Positions 20,195 to 27,766 of a DNA stretch of 64,000 nt are shown here, piece after piece (positions within the stretch are counted from its first letter, which is position 1; every line of letters begins with the position of its first letter). The DNA comes from Rariglobus hedericola (GTDB lineage: Bacteria; Verrucomicrobiota; Verrucomicrobiia; Opitutales; Opitutaceae). The position numbers and the translations under genes were made by a program. Below the pieces are notes generated by a model. It was not told where the DNA came from. It ran no database searches and saw only the letters and a list, made by a program, of their open reading frames with translations. The stretch spans positions 124,001 to 188,000 of the forward strand of contig NZ_VMBG01000001.1 of the NCBI RefSeq assembly GCF_007559335.1, given 5' to 3'.

Positions 20195-20804
20195 CACTCC
20201 AGTTGCACGCTCACTGCAGGCCTTTACATTGATTGAACTTTTGACGGTGATTGCCATTATCGGTATTCTGGCTGCAATCATTATTCCTACGGTTGGCTCT
20301 GTTAAAATTTCGGCTAACAAAGCAAAGTCCAAGGCTCAGTTTAGTCAGTGGTCCGTTTCTATGGGTTTGTTTAAAAATGAATATGGTTATTATCCTTCCA
20401 TTGGGACTGGTAATAAGGTTGTCGCAGCTTCATTTTTCGGTGCGCTAACGGGAAAAAGTTACAGTGGTGGAACGGCTTCGGATCTAAAGGGGAATAGTAA
20501 AAAATTGTCTTTTTATTCGGCCTCTGATTCTGAGGTTACATTAATTGCTAATGGGGATGCTGCTGATGGCTTGCTCAAAGATGCCTTTGGGAATACTGAT
20601 ATTGTATATTTCGTAGATTCTAATAGCGATGGTATTATTAATGATCAGGATTCTCCGGCCTTGTCGCTCGCACCTGTAACTCCAATCGATGGCGCTCCAG
20701 TTACGCCTACTGGATTTACGGCCGCTGCTGGTGTGCGATCTGGTGTGATTTTTTATTCGGCAGGTCGCGGCCTGACGGCCAATGACATAGTCTATAGCTG
20801 GTAA
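20178..20804 (+). CDS. Prepilin-like protein 2 with Ca-binding-type loop
   Basis: ATG 20178 gives 208 residues, starting inside the end of the previous gene. Leader MQTRTNTPVARSLQA, then FTLIELLTVIAIIGILAAI with Glu5. The body contains FKNEYGYYPS as in GspG-like proteins and DSNSDGIINDQD, a D-x-N-x-D-G-x-I loop of the EF-hand/dockerin kind that could bind calcium. AT-rich codon use sets it apart from most of the window. Likely exported through a type II secretion or type IV pilus-like machine that is not encoded here. Confidence 0.85.
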   Translation: MQTRTNTPVARSLQAFTLIELLTVIAIIGILAAIIIPTVGSVKISANKAKSKAQFSQWSVSMGLFKNEYGYYPSIGTGNKVVAASFFGALTGKSYSGGTASDLKGNSKKLSFYSASDSEVTLIANGDAADGLLKDAFGNTDIVYFVDSNSDGIINDQDSPALSLAPVTPIDGAPVTPTGFTAAAGVRSGVIFYSAGRGLTANDIVYSW

Positions 20805-20823
20805 AATAATCATAATTTAATTA

Positions 20824-21540
20824 ATGAAACCTAGGAGATTTTCAATGCAGCGCAGCAATTATAGGGGCTTTACGCTGATTGAGCTGTTAGTGGTGATTGG
20901 CTTAATAAGTCTTCTTGCGGCGGGTATTGGCATTTCCATGCGTAATGGGAATCCTACGTCTGCATTGAGGGCCGGACAAGGATCTCTTGTCAGTTTGCTT
21001 TCAGGTGCTCGTGGTCAAGCTGCACTTAATCAGTCGGATGCGATGATCGTTGTCGATGTTACCAATGCTGGAAATGACGATTTTTTGCGATCATTACAAG
21101 TGGTTGTTCGTGCTGGTTCAGGATTGGATGAATGGCGTGCTGTAGGTGATCCGATTATGTTGCCGCAAGGTATATATGTCGTTCCTCCCTCAAGTCCTGC
21201 TGTGCTTACATTGACTGGATGGTCTGCAAATAGACAGTCTAAGGGATTTCAGCCTCTAGCTACTTCTCTTGCTGAAAGATCCTACGACGCCGTTAATTAT
21301 CAATACTATCCCACGGGTGCTTTTGCTTCTAAGACTTATCTTAAGTTTCAAGTCTTTAGCTCGTTAGGCAAAACTACCGGTGAGGGCACTATTTTGGTAA
21401 CTTCTGGGCGTCGCACTGACGCCACTACTATTACTCTAGACAATCCTGATTTCATCCGAGGCGTATTTGTTAGTCGCTACGGTGTTCCTACTCTTATTAA
21501 CGAAGCGCAAACATTTGATTTAGTTACTGTAACTCCATGA
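20824..21540 (+). CDS. Prepilin-like protein 3 (Verru_Chthon cassette D-like / GspH-like)
   Basis: 238 residues. Leader MKPRRFSMQRSNYRG, then FTLIELLVVIGLISLLAAGIGI with Glu5. The body has SLVSLLSGARGQAALNQSDAMIVVDV, as in GspH-type minor pseudopilins and the verrucomicrobial cassette protein D family; that assignment is from memory of the family layout. Internal ATG at 20845 is an alternative. The end overlaps the next gene by ATGA. Confidence 0.82.
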   Translation: MKPRRFSMQRSNYRGFTLIELLVVIGLISLLAAGIGISMRNGNPTSALRAGQGSLVSLLSGARGQAALNQSDAMIVVDVTNAGNDDFLRSLQVVVRAGSGLDEWRAVGDPIMLPQGIYVVPPSSPAVLTLTGWSANRQSKGFQPLATSLAERSYDAVNYQYYPTGAFASKTYLKFQVFSSLGKTTGEGTILVTSGRRTDATTITLDNPDFIRGVFVSRYGVPTLINEAQTFDLVTVTP

Positions 21541-22064
21541 CCTTTAATAGTTCCAAATCTGCACTGGACCCAACAGCTCGACATATTAAATACTCGGCAT
21601 TTTCTCTGGTCGAAGTGGTTGTAGCCGTCGGTATTTTTGCATTAGCTATTGTGGGGGTAATTGGGCTTTTAGCTCCTACTAGTAAAAGCATTGCAGATGT
21701 TGCTGATTCAGATGCTGCGTCTCGAGTGATTACGGTTATACAATCTCAGTTGCAGCAGGCTGGGTTTACTACTGTAAAAGCCAGTTTGGGCGGGACTTTA
21801 TTTTACGCATCAAAAGATGGGTCTAAGGTAGGGTTGGGGAGCAATCCTACTTTATGGACAAGCAATCAAGAAAAGTTCTTTGAGTTTACGCTTGTGCGAA
21901 ACGATACATTATCTCCGGCTGCATCTGACGATGCGGCTGGATTTTTGGCTTTCACCGTGGTTCTGAAATGGCCTGCATACGTTTCGAGTGCTGATGGTCA
22001 AGGCACTGCTGTTGTCGATAATCAGAAAAGCGTTATGGTGGTTCCGGCTGCAATTACACGATGA
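21537..22064 (+). CDS. Prepilin-like protein 4 (cassette B-like / GspI-like)
   Basis: 175 residues. A 21-residue leader ends in Ala, followed by FSLVEVVVAVGIFALAIVGVIGLLAP, with Glu5 kept. The rest is a short beta-rich domain with a SQLQQAGF segment. ATGA overlaps at both ends imply translational coupling with proteins 3 and 5. The small size and FSLVEV motif fit a GspI/PilV-like minor pilin. Confidence 0.82.
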   Translation: MTFNSSKSALDPTARHIKYSAFSLVEVVVAVGIFALAIVGVIGLLAPTSKSIADVADSDAASRVITVIQSQLQQAGFTTVKASLGGTLFYASKDGSKVGLGSNPTLWTSNQEKFFEFTLVRNDTLSPAASDDAAGFLAFTVVLKWPAYVSSADGQGTAVVDNQKSVMVVPAAITR

Positions 22065-22999
22065 GAACTCAAAATTTTATTAGGTCAGCCAATCGCTCTA
22101 ACTCGACCAGCAAACTTGGATTCACTCTGATTGAGCTTCTGGTTGCTATCGGTGTTACGGCTCTTTTGGTAAGTCTTATGCTGGGTATTGTTACTAACAT
22201 TACCAGCGGATGGAATAGATCGTCAGGCTCTTTGGAGAGCGGCAATCAAGCGCGGTTGGTTCTGGATCAAATGGCAGGCGATTTGCAGGCTGCCGTTATC
22301 AAGCGTGATACTAACGCGTGGTTGGCAGCTACAGTTCAGACCACGGGCCCAGGGTGGACAGCAGGTGGCACAAATACTTTTTCCATACCTAGCGGCGTGC
22401 CGCCGAAATTGGAGGATTATCGATTTGGTCCTTATGGAGTATGGCTGCGTTTTATTTCCACGGTTCCGGGTTCGAATGCAGACCTAGCCAATTTATCTGC
22501 ACCTCGTGCAATTTCTTACCAAATCATTCGCCTGCCGGTTGTATTGGGAAGCAGTGAGGTTCGCTATCAAATGTTTCGTGCAGAAGTAGCCCCCGATGTA
22601 ACATTCAGGGTTGGCTATAACTTGCTTGATGCCAAATATAATACTACTGATGACGGTGGTTCACTTAGTGTTCGATTACCCGCAGGTAGCTCAGTAACCA
22701 GAGCTAATGTAATTGCGAACAATGTTGTCGATTTTGGCGTAAGGATTTATGAGGGCACCACGCTAAAATTTCCTCTTTCGTCTACTGATGCTTATCTAGC
22801 AACGACTGATACTACAAAGGGATCAAATATTGGGTTTCCAGATTCGATTGAAGTCTTTGTTCGTATATTGAGTTCGGAAGGGGCTCAGCAATTGGCCTTG
22901 TTTGAAGCTGGCACTATAACTGGCAATTGGTGGGACATTGTTTTGGCTAACTCGCGCGTCTATACCCGTCGCGTTGAGATCAAATCCAAAAGCCTCTGA
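22061..22999 (+). CDS. Prepilin-like protein 5 (cassette C-like / GspJ-like)
   Basis: 312 residues. Leader of 20 residues ending KLG, then FTLIELLVAIGVTALLVSLMLGI with Glu5. It is followed by SGNQARLVLDQMAGDLQAAV, typical of PilW/GspJ-type minor pilins and of the verrucomicrobial cassette C proteins. Last gene of the prepilin block, 21 nt before a rho-independent terminator. The large cassette A protein often found with B-D is not in the window. Confidence 0.82.
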   Translation: MRTQNFIRSANRSNSTSKLGFTLIELLVAIGVTALLVSLMLGIVTNITSGWNRSSGSLESGNQARLVLDQMAGDLQAAVIKRDTNAWLAATVQTTGPGWTAGGTNTFSIPSGVPPKLEDYRFGPYGVWLRFISTVPGSNADLANLSAPRAISYQIIRLPVVLGSSEVRYQMFRAEVAPDVTFRVGYNLLDAKYNTTDDGGSLSVRLPAGSSVTRANVIANNVVDFGVRIYEGTTLKFPLSSTDAYLATTDTTKGSNIGFPDSIEVFVRILSSEGAQQLALFEAGTITGNWWDIVLANSRVYTRRVEIKSKSL

Positions 23000-23020
23000 T
23001 CGGTGTTTTGTTGGATTGCG

Positions 23021-23055
23021 CCCCGTGCCCCTCTTGGTGGCCGGGGTTTTCTTTT
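23021..23055 (+). terminator. Intrinsic terminator after the prepilin block
   Basis: Hairpin CCCCG-T-GCC / GGC-CGGGG with a 9-nt loop (23021-23046) and one bulged T, followed by TTTTCTTTT. It closes the five-gene prepilin unit. The remaining 200 nt up to mpl shows no gene. Confidence 0.8.
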
Positions 23056-23255
23056 GTCTAAGGCATATCATTTGGTGGGGCTTTTTGCTGCCTGAAAGCG
23101 GTGGTGATTTCCGGACGGCAATCATACCTCCAGTTGGGAGATCTGCAGGGAGTGAGTCGTCGCGTGGAGGTCTTTTAGCTGGCGAACTAAGAACTGGCTT
23201 CACGCAGTCGTTGGTTTTGATCCATGGTCGCGCCACAACTATCCGGTCACACTGA

Positions 23256-24722
23256 ATGAAAATCTACTTCATGGGGATTTGCGGCACGGCGATGGGCAAT
23301 GCGGCGCTTTTGGCGCGGGCGGCCGGGCATGAAGTGCTGGGGGCTGATACCGGGGTTTATCCTCCGATGAGCACCGTCCTCGCTGATGCGGGGATCACGT
23401 TACACGAGGGATATGATCCCGCTCGGCTGCAGAAACTCGCTCCTGATCTCGTTGTGATCGGTAACGCGATGTCTCGGGGTAATCCCGAGGTGGAGTGGTT
23501 GCTGGATACCCGTGCGCTGGCGTTCACTTCGCTGCCGGCGTTGCTGCACGATACCGTGCTCAAGACGCGTAAGAATATCGTCGTGTGCGGCACGCACGGT
23601 AAAACCACGACGACTTCGCTCACGGCTTTTTTGCTGCGGGAGAACGGTCGCGATCCGGGGTTCCTGATCGGGGGCGTGCCGCTGGATCCGCCGGTAGGCA
23701 ATCACCTCGGCACGGCCGCTGATCCGTTTGTGATCGAGGGCGACGAGTATGACAGCGCGTTTTTCGACAAGCGTTCGAAGTTCATCCACTACGCGCCTCA
23801 CGTTGCAGTGTTGAACAACCTCGAGTTCGACCATGCGGATATTTTTCGTGATCTCGCGGATGTGCAACGGACGTTTTCGCACCTGACGCGGATCGTCCCG
23901 CGCAACGGTTTCGTGGTGATGAATGGCGACGATGAAAACCTGAAGGCGCTCGGGCCGTTGCCGTGGACGCGGGTGGTGCGCGTGGGCACGGACGCAGGCA
24001 ACGATGTGCGCATCACCGGATTCTCGGAGACGCCGGCGGGCGTGAGCTTCACCTTGTCCTGGAGCGGCCAGCCGTGGGAAACGGTGACTTGGACGACGCC
24101 CGGCCTTTACAACGCGCGCAATGCGGCGATGGCGGCGGTGGCAGCGGCGCTTTGCACAGAAGACGGACTACAGAGGACGGAGGACGGACGGGTGAGGATC
24201 GGAGCTGGTGGTCGACCTTTGTTGAGTTTGGCTCCGCTGGCGCGGTTTCGTGGCGTGAAGCGTCGGCAGGAGGTGCTGGTTTCCACGCCTGCGCTCACGG
24301 TCATCGAGGATTTCGGGCATCACCCGACGGCGTTGGCTGAGACGTTGAAATCGTTTCGCAACCGGTTCCCGGAGGCGGTGATCACCGCGGTGTTCGAACC
24401 CCGTAGCAACACAGCGCGCACCAACACGCTTCAGGCCGGTTTCATGACGGCACTGGCGCTGGCGGATGATGTTTATCTCGGTGCAGTCAATCGGGCGGAC
24501 AAGCTCAAGGCGGATGAGCGTTTCGATACGGAAGCGGTGATCGCCCACGTGACTGCTCATGGACGCAGGGGCACAAGCGGCGCGAGCAATGCAGAGGTCT
24601 TGGAGAAATTGGTGGCGGCAACGTTGCCTGCGATGGAATCAAAACCTCGGCTCGTGGTGTTTTTCAGCAACGGTAGCTTTGACGGGATTATTGCTAAATA
24701 CGCGACGGCGGCTCGCGTGTGA
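23256..24722 (+). CDS. mpl: UDP-N-acetylmuramate:L-Ala-gamma-D-Glu-meso-Dap ligase
   Basis: Recycles murein tripeptide onto UDP-MurNAc. 488 residues: N-terminal GICGTAMGNAALLARAAGHEV, the P-loop CGTHGKTTTTSL (near 108-119), EGDEYDSAFFDKRSKF, which distinguishes Mpl from MurC, and the C-terminal domain with EDFGHHPTAL. Around residue 302 it carries an unusual insert, CTEDGLQRTEDGRV, encoded by a short direct-repeat tract. Presence of Mpl fits a Gram-negative envelope with murein recycling. Confidence 0.96.
   Translation: MKIYFMGICGTAMGNAALLARAAGHEVLGADTGVYPPMSTVLADAGITLHEGYDPARLQKLAPDLVVIGNAMSRGNPEVEWLLDTRALAFTSLPALLHDTVLKTRKNIVVCGTHGKTTTTSLTAFLLRENGRDPGFLIGGVPLDPPVGNHLGTAADPFVIEGDEYDSAFFDKRSKFIHYAPHVAVLNNLEFDHADIFRDLADVQRTFSHLTRIVPRNGFVVMNGDDENLKALGPLPWTRVVRVGTDAGNDVRITGFSETPAGVSFTLSWSGQPWETVTWTTPGLYNARNAAMAAVAAALCTEDGLQRTEDGRVRIGAGGRPLLSLAPLARFRGVKRRQEVLVSTPALTVIEDFGHHPTALAETLKSFRNRFPEAVITAVFEPRSNTARTNTLQAGFMTALALADDVYLGAVNRADKLKADERFDTEAVIAHVTAHGRRGTSGASNAEVLEKLVAATLPAMESKPRLVVFFSNGSFDGIIAKYATAARV
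24156..24191. repeat. In-frame GACGGA-rich direct repeat inside mpl
   Basis: ACAGAAGACGGA, CT, ACAGAGGACGGA, then GGACGGACGG. The tract is 36 nt, stays in frame, and encodes TEDG-type repeats in a loop between the central and C-terminal domains of Mpl. Confidence 0.75.
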
Positions 24723-24727
24723 TTTAG

Positions 24728-25270
24728 CTAGCGTAAGCCGATGAGGGCTTTTCGAGCTTGGAAGCTCTCATCATCAAGGACTGGCGCACTCCCTTGCGCG
24801 GAAAAATCGGCGGGGACTTCGATCCATGATTTGCAGCCGCCCATGTCGGCGGTGAGCGAAAGGATCAGCGGAGTAGCGAGACGATGGACGCGCACAACAA
24901 AAGCGTGGACTCCCGGCGGCTGCGACCAGTCGAATTTTTCGCGGACGGCGGCTTCGTTCCAGAGATGATGGGAATCGAGAGCGGCGACATCCGGCCAATC
25001 GGTGAGAAAGGTGTGGTGAACGATGTCGGCGAAATAGGAAAGCACGACGGTGTCGCTGCTGGTCGCAGGGCCAAAAAAACGCGCGGCGTGGGGTTTGGTT
25101 TTATCGGCCTGCGCGTGAAATTGAGTGGGGAAGAGCCAAAAGCGTCCGGCGCGGGCGGCATCGAAACCACCGCGACCTTCGGAAATGCCGCCTTTACGGA
25201 GAACCAGGATTTGTTCGCCGTGGCCCAAGGCTTCGACGATCGCGTGCCATTCTTTGAAAGCGGGAAACAT
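24728..25270 (-). CDS. DUF1802 family protein
   Basis: 180 residues, convergent with mpl (5-nt gap). The N-terminus FKEWHAIVEALGHGEQILVLRKGGISEGRGGF and the following FWLFPTQFHAQADK match the DUF1802 family as remembered. No signal peptide or membrane segment. Function unknown. Its promoter must lie within or beside the inverted repeat at 25288-25386. Confidence 0.85.
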   Translation of the reverse strand: MFPAFKEWHAIVEALGHGEQILVLRKGGISEGRGGFDAARAGRFWLFPTQFHAQADKTKPHAARFFGPATSSDTVVLSYFADIVHHTFLTDWPDVAALDSHHLWNEAAVREKFDWSQPPGVHAFVVRVHRLATPLILSLTADMGGCKSWIEVPADFSAQGSAPVLDDESFQARKALIGLR

Positions 25271-25287
25271 GGAAGAAATTGGAGTTT

Positions 25288-25386
25288 TAACGCAGAGGCG
25301 CGGAGACGCAAAGATTGCAAAGAGGGAAATGCGCTTGGGCTTGAGATTTTCTTGGCGGCCTTTGCGTCATGGCGTCTTTGCGTTGA
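25288..25386. repeat. Inverted-repeat element of the ACGCAGAGGCGCxGAGACGCAAAG type
   Basis: Left arm TTAACGCAGAGGCGCGGAGA plus CGCAAAG (25288-25313); right arm CTTTGCGTCATGGCGTCTTT plus GCGTTGAA (25359-25386). The arms pair with a few mismatches around a 45-nt centre. Similar arms occur as interspersed intergenic repeats in several bacterial phyla (recollection). It lies just upstream of the DUF1802 gene. Confidence 0.75.
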
Positions 25387-25393
25387 ATTTAGG

Positions 25394-25430
25394 AAATAAA
25401 AAAACCGCAGCGGTGAGGCGGCGGTTTTTA
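25394..25430. terminator. Intrinsic terminator after the small basic protein gene
   Basis: Stem AAAACCGC (25401-25408) / GCGGTTTT (25421-25428), preceded on the plus strand by AAATAAAA, which becomes a T-rich run on the minus strand. It ends minus-strand transcription from the 38-residue gene. Confidence 0.8.
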
Positions 25431-25454
25431 AACGTCTAAAAGCGGTAAGCGGGC

Positions 25455-25571
25455 TTACTTCTTGGACTTGGAAGCGGGCTTTTTGGAAGCAGCGGCGGCA
25501 GCGGCGTTCTTGCGTTTGTGGTAAGCGATGCGGCGCTTCTTCTTGATGACTTTGTTAGATTGTTGGCCCAT
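25455..25571 (-). CDS. Small highly basic protein, 38 residues
   Basis: ATG 25571 to TAA 25455. The peptide begins MGQQSNKVIKKKRRIAYHKR, continues with a poly-Ala stretch and ends KKPASKSKK: about 14 Lys/Arg and no acidic residue. Composition is like small ribosomal or nucleic-acid-binding proteins. It is followed by a good terminator, which supports a real gene. Not a known ribosomal protein that I can name. Confidence 0.75.
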   Translation of the reverse strand: MGQQSNKVIKKKRRIAYHKRKNAAAAAASKKPASKSKK

Positions 25572-25621
25572 AGGTTTTTTAAAGGTGAGTGGGTGACGTT
25601 GCGGGATAGAGGCGGGGGGAG

Positions 25622-26665
25622 TCAAGCGTCGGGGTGGCCTTCGTCGGATGGAGTGGATTCCGAGGATTCGTCGGCGACGAGTTGCGTGATCGCGGTGACG
25701 CGACGGCCTTCGTGGGCGAGGGCGTAGAGAGGCACGGGCGGGTTGCGGTCGAGGCGTTTGACCAAGGCGGAATCGGTGCGCTTGGACAATTCCAGCAGGT
25801 GCAGACCTGCGTTGTCGCAGGCGAGGAAGCGCGCGTAAGGTTTAAAAACCTCGACCCGGCCGAGGAGCCGGGCCGGTTGCGTGGAGGGCGGGGTGGTGAA
25901 CACCGGGAGTTCGGAGCGATCCAGCACGAGGCAGCTGTAGGCCTGGCTGCGCAGATCGAGGCCGGCGCGATGGGAGAAGCGGACCCAGTTGGAATCGTTT
26001 TGAATGCCGGCGGGGGCGTGGGCGAAGAAGTGGCACCAGTCGCGTTCGTTGGCGGCTTGGAAGAGCGGGCAATCTTCGCGGTGAGTGCACGGGGCGACGA
26101 TGCGGTGGCCGGAACGCAATTGATCCCGCAAGGTGGCGAGTGCGCGGCTGTCGCGGTGGGTGCCGGGCTCGATCCAGATCACCGCGGCGGCGCGTTCGAC
26201 GAGCGCGAGCAGTTGGGCGCGAGCATCGTCGGGCAGCTCGTTGAGCACATGACTGATCACCAGCAAACCGATGGGCTGGCCCGTATCGGTAAACTCCGAT
26301 ACCTCGATCGAGGGAAACTGTTCGCGGGCGCGTGTAGCCGAAAACGTGCGTGCAAGGGGCGAGTGATCCCACACGGCAAGTGCCGAAAACCGGTCTGCGC
26401 CGAAGGCGGACATTGCGCGCCGGCCGGCGACACCACTGCCGCAGCCCCAATCGAGGAGCAGGCCGCCGGCGGGCGGACTCCAGTGACGCAGGCGAAGTTC
26501 GCCGAGCAGCGCGTCCCATTTCCAACCGATGCGTTCAGCATAGGTGACATCGTAATTGGACAAATCGGAAAGTGACTCCCAGTAGGGGCCGTTGGCGGCC
26601 GAGCCAGTGAGAAAGCCTTCGCGCAGGCGGTCGAGCGCGACCCAGTCGAGTTGCTCTGAGTTCAT
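25622..26665 (-). CDS. Rsm22/METTL17-like ribosomal small-subunit protein
   Basis: 347 residues with a Rossmann methyltransferase core (GLLLDWGCGSGVAGRRA, residues 68-84, and SHVLNELPDDAR) and the Rsm22-type segment APCTHREDCPL. Cysteines C193, C199, C211 and C245 are spaced like the iron-sulfur ligands of mitochondrial METTL17. Family members act in small-subunit ribosome assembly. The C-terminus (RVEVFKPYARFLACDNAGL) is a small beta domain. It lies 50 nt before the small basic protein gene. Confidence 0.82.
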   Translation of the reverse strand: MNSEQLDWVALDRLREGFLTGSAANGPYWESLSDLSNYDVTYAERIGWKWDALLGELRLRHWSPPAGGLLLDWGCGSGVAGRRAMSAFGADRFSALAVWDHSPLARTFSATRAREQFPSIEVSEFTDTGQPIGLLVISHVLNELPDDARAQLLALVERAAAVIWIEPGTHRDSRALATLRDQLRSGHRIVAPCTHREDCPLFQAANERDWCHFFAHAPAGIQNDSNWVRFSHRAGLDLRSQAYSCLVLDRSELPVFTTPPSTQPARLLGRVEVFKPYARFLACDNAGLHLLELSKRTDSALVKRLDRNPPVPLYALAHEGRRVTAITQLVADESSESTPSDEGHPDA

Positions 26666-26782
26666 GGCGCGGTTTGGAGGTAGGACAAAATCAAGGGCTC
26701 ATGATTTGAGGGTTTGCGCCGCGGCGTCAAAGCGCATGAGTAGAAACGCTCATCAGAATTGGTCGGCGAGCCTATCACCCCT

Positions 26783-27655
26783 ATGAAACCCATGCGCTAC
26801 CTCCAAGGACTGTCTCTGGTGTTAATCGTTTCCCTGAATGTGTGTGCTCAAGAGGCGCAACCCTTGGTCGACGCCGCGGCGAAATTGTATGCGGAGTGCC
26901 AGACCTACTCGATCGAACTGGATAATCGAATCGTCCAGTTGAAATCGGCGCCGGGAGCAGACGGACAGGCGGCTCAGTTGGAGGTGATTTCCACGGAGTA
27001 TCGCCGGCTGAATCTCAAGGTGCAGCGTCCCTATGGTTACTGGTTGATGGCGCAATTGTGGCGGGATGGATCCGCCTCGCGCCCGAATGCTGCAAACGGC
27101 GCGGTGGCTTTCTCGGTCGTTTCGCGGTCGGACGATGCCTTGCCGCGACAAGGCGTGGTCGAGGGCGGCACATTCAAGATTTTGCTGGCTCCGGCCGAGC
27201 AGTTTAACGCGATGGCCAACACCCGTCTGGGCCCACAGGCGATGGAGGATCCAGTGTTGCGATATTTTCACGCGCATCGGACGGAGCCGGAAAAGAACAT
27301 GTCTCTCGGTTTGACCGAGGCTGATGTGATCGGTCGTGAAACGATCAATGGGAAAACGTGTTTTCGCATCATCGGAAAAACGGGCAACGGACACTCGGTC
27401 ATGCTCTGGATTGACCGGGAATCCTCTTTGGTTGCGCGTTCGGTCATCTGGTATCCCGGCACCGATTCAGAATCGGGGCTGAAAATGCTGACGGTGATCG
27501 AAGCCTTTTATAACCAGCAAAAGATCAATCCGGGTTTTGCGCCGGCCGATTTTTCGATTGGAAAATCGACGGGGAGCGGACGGGTTTCAGCCCAACAAAT
27601 GGGGTTTGGGGAGACGGCTGATTTGTTGAAGTTGACGGAAATTTCGGCGCGATAG
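26783..27655 (+). CDS. Secreted LolA-like / DUF2092-like protein
   Basis: From ATG 26783, 290 residues with a signal peptide (hydrophobic to about residue 20, likely cleavage after VCA). The body resembles the LolA-like fold of outer-membrane lipoprotein-sorting relatives: AAKLYAECQTYSIELD at the start and MLWIDRESSLVARSV late. It shares these landmarks with the N-terminal domain of the next gene, so the two are tandem paralogues. A TTG at 26759 is less likely. Ligand unknown; lipid binding is an inference from fold resemblance. Confidence 0.7.
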   Translation: MKPMRYLQGLSLVLIVSLNVCAQEAQPLVDAAAKLYAECQTYSIELDNRIVQLKSAPGADGQAAQLEVISTEYRRLNLKVQRPYGYWLMAQLWRDGSASRPNAANGAVAFSVVSRSDDALPRQGVVEGGTFKILLAPAEQFNAMANTRLGPQAMEDPVLRYFHAHRTEPEKNMSLGLTEADVIGRETINGKTCFRIIGKTGNGHSVMLWIDRESSLVARSVIWYPGTDSESGLKMLTVIEAFYNQQKINPGFAPADFSIGKSTGSGRVSAQQMGFGETADLLKLTEISAR

Positions 27656-27685
27656 CACGCTGTGTGCGGCTAAGGAATCGGGGAT

Positions 27686-27715
27686 TTGATTTAGTGATGG
27701 CGCACTCTGAATAAT
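27686..27715 (+). promoter_or_regulatory. Possible sigma70-type promoter for the LolA-protease gene
   Basis: TTGATT (27686-27691), 18-nt spacer, AATAAT (27710-27715). It lies about 50 nt upstream of the ATG and just before a palindrome. Confidence 0.4.
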
Positions 27716-27736
27716 CGTTCTTATTGGGCCGGATTA

Positions 27737-27757
27737 AGTAATAAGCCGCTTATTACT
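27737..27757. promoter_or_regulatory. Perfect 21-bp palindrome, candidate operator
   Basis: Half-sites AGTAATAAGC and GCTTATTACT around a central C, ending 9 nt before the ATG at 27767. There is no T-run after it, so it is not a terminator. Its position over the leader fits an operator or an mRNA hairpin occluding the start. Confidence 0.55.
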
Positions 27758-27766
27758 CATTATCCC

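Noticed and set aside
26690-26760. ATGAG...CTCAT inverted repeat before the first LolA-like gene as an operator
   Set aside because: Five-base arms with an eight-base loop are within chance expectation.
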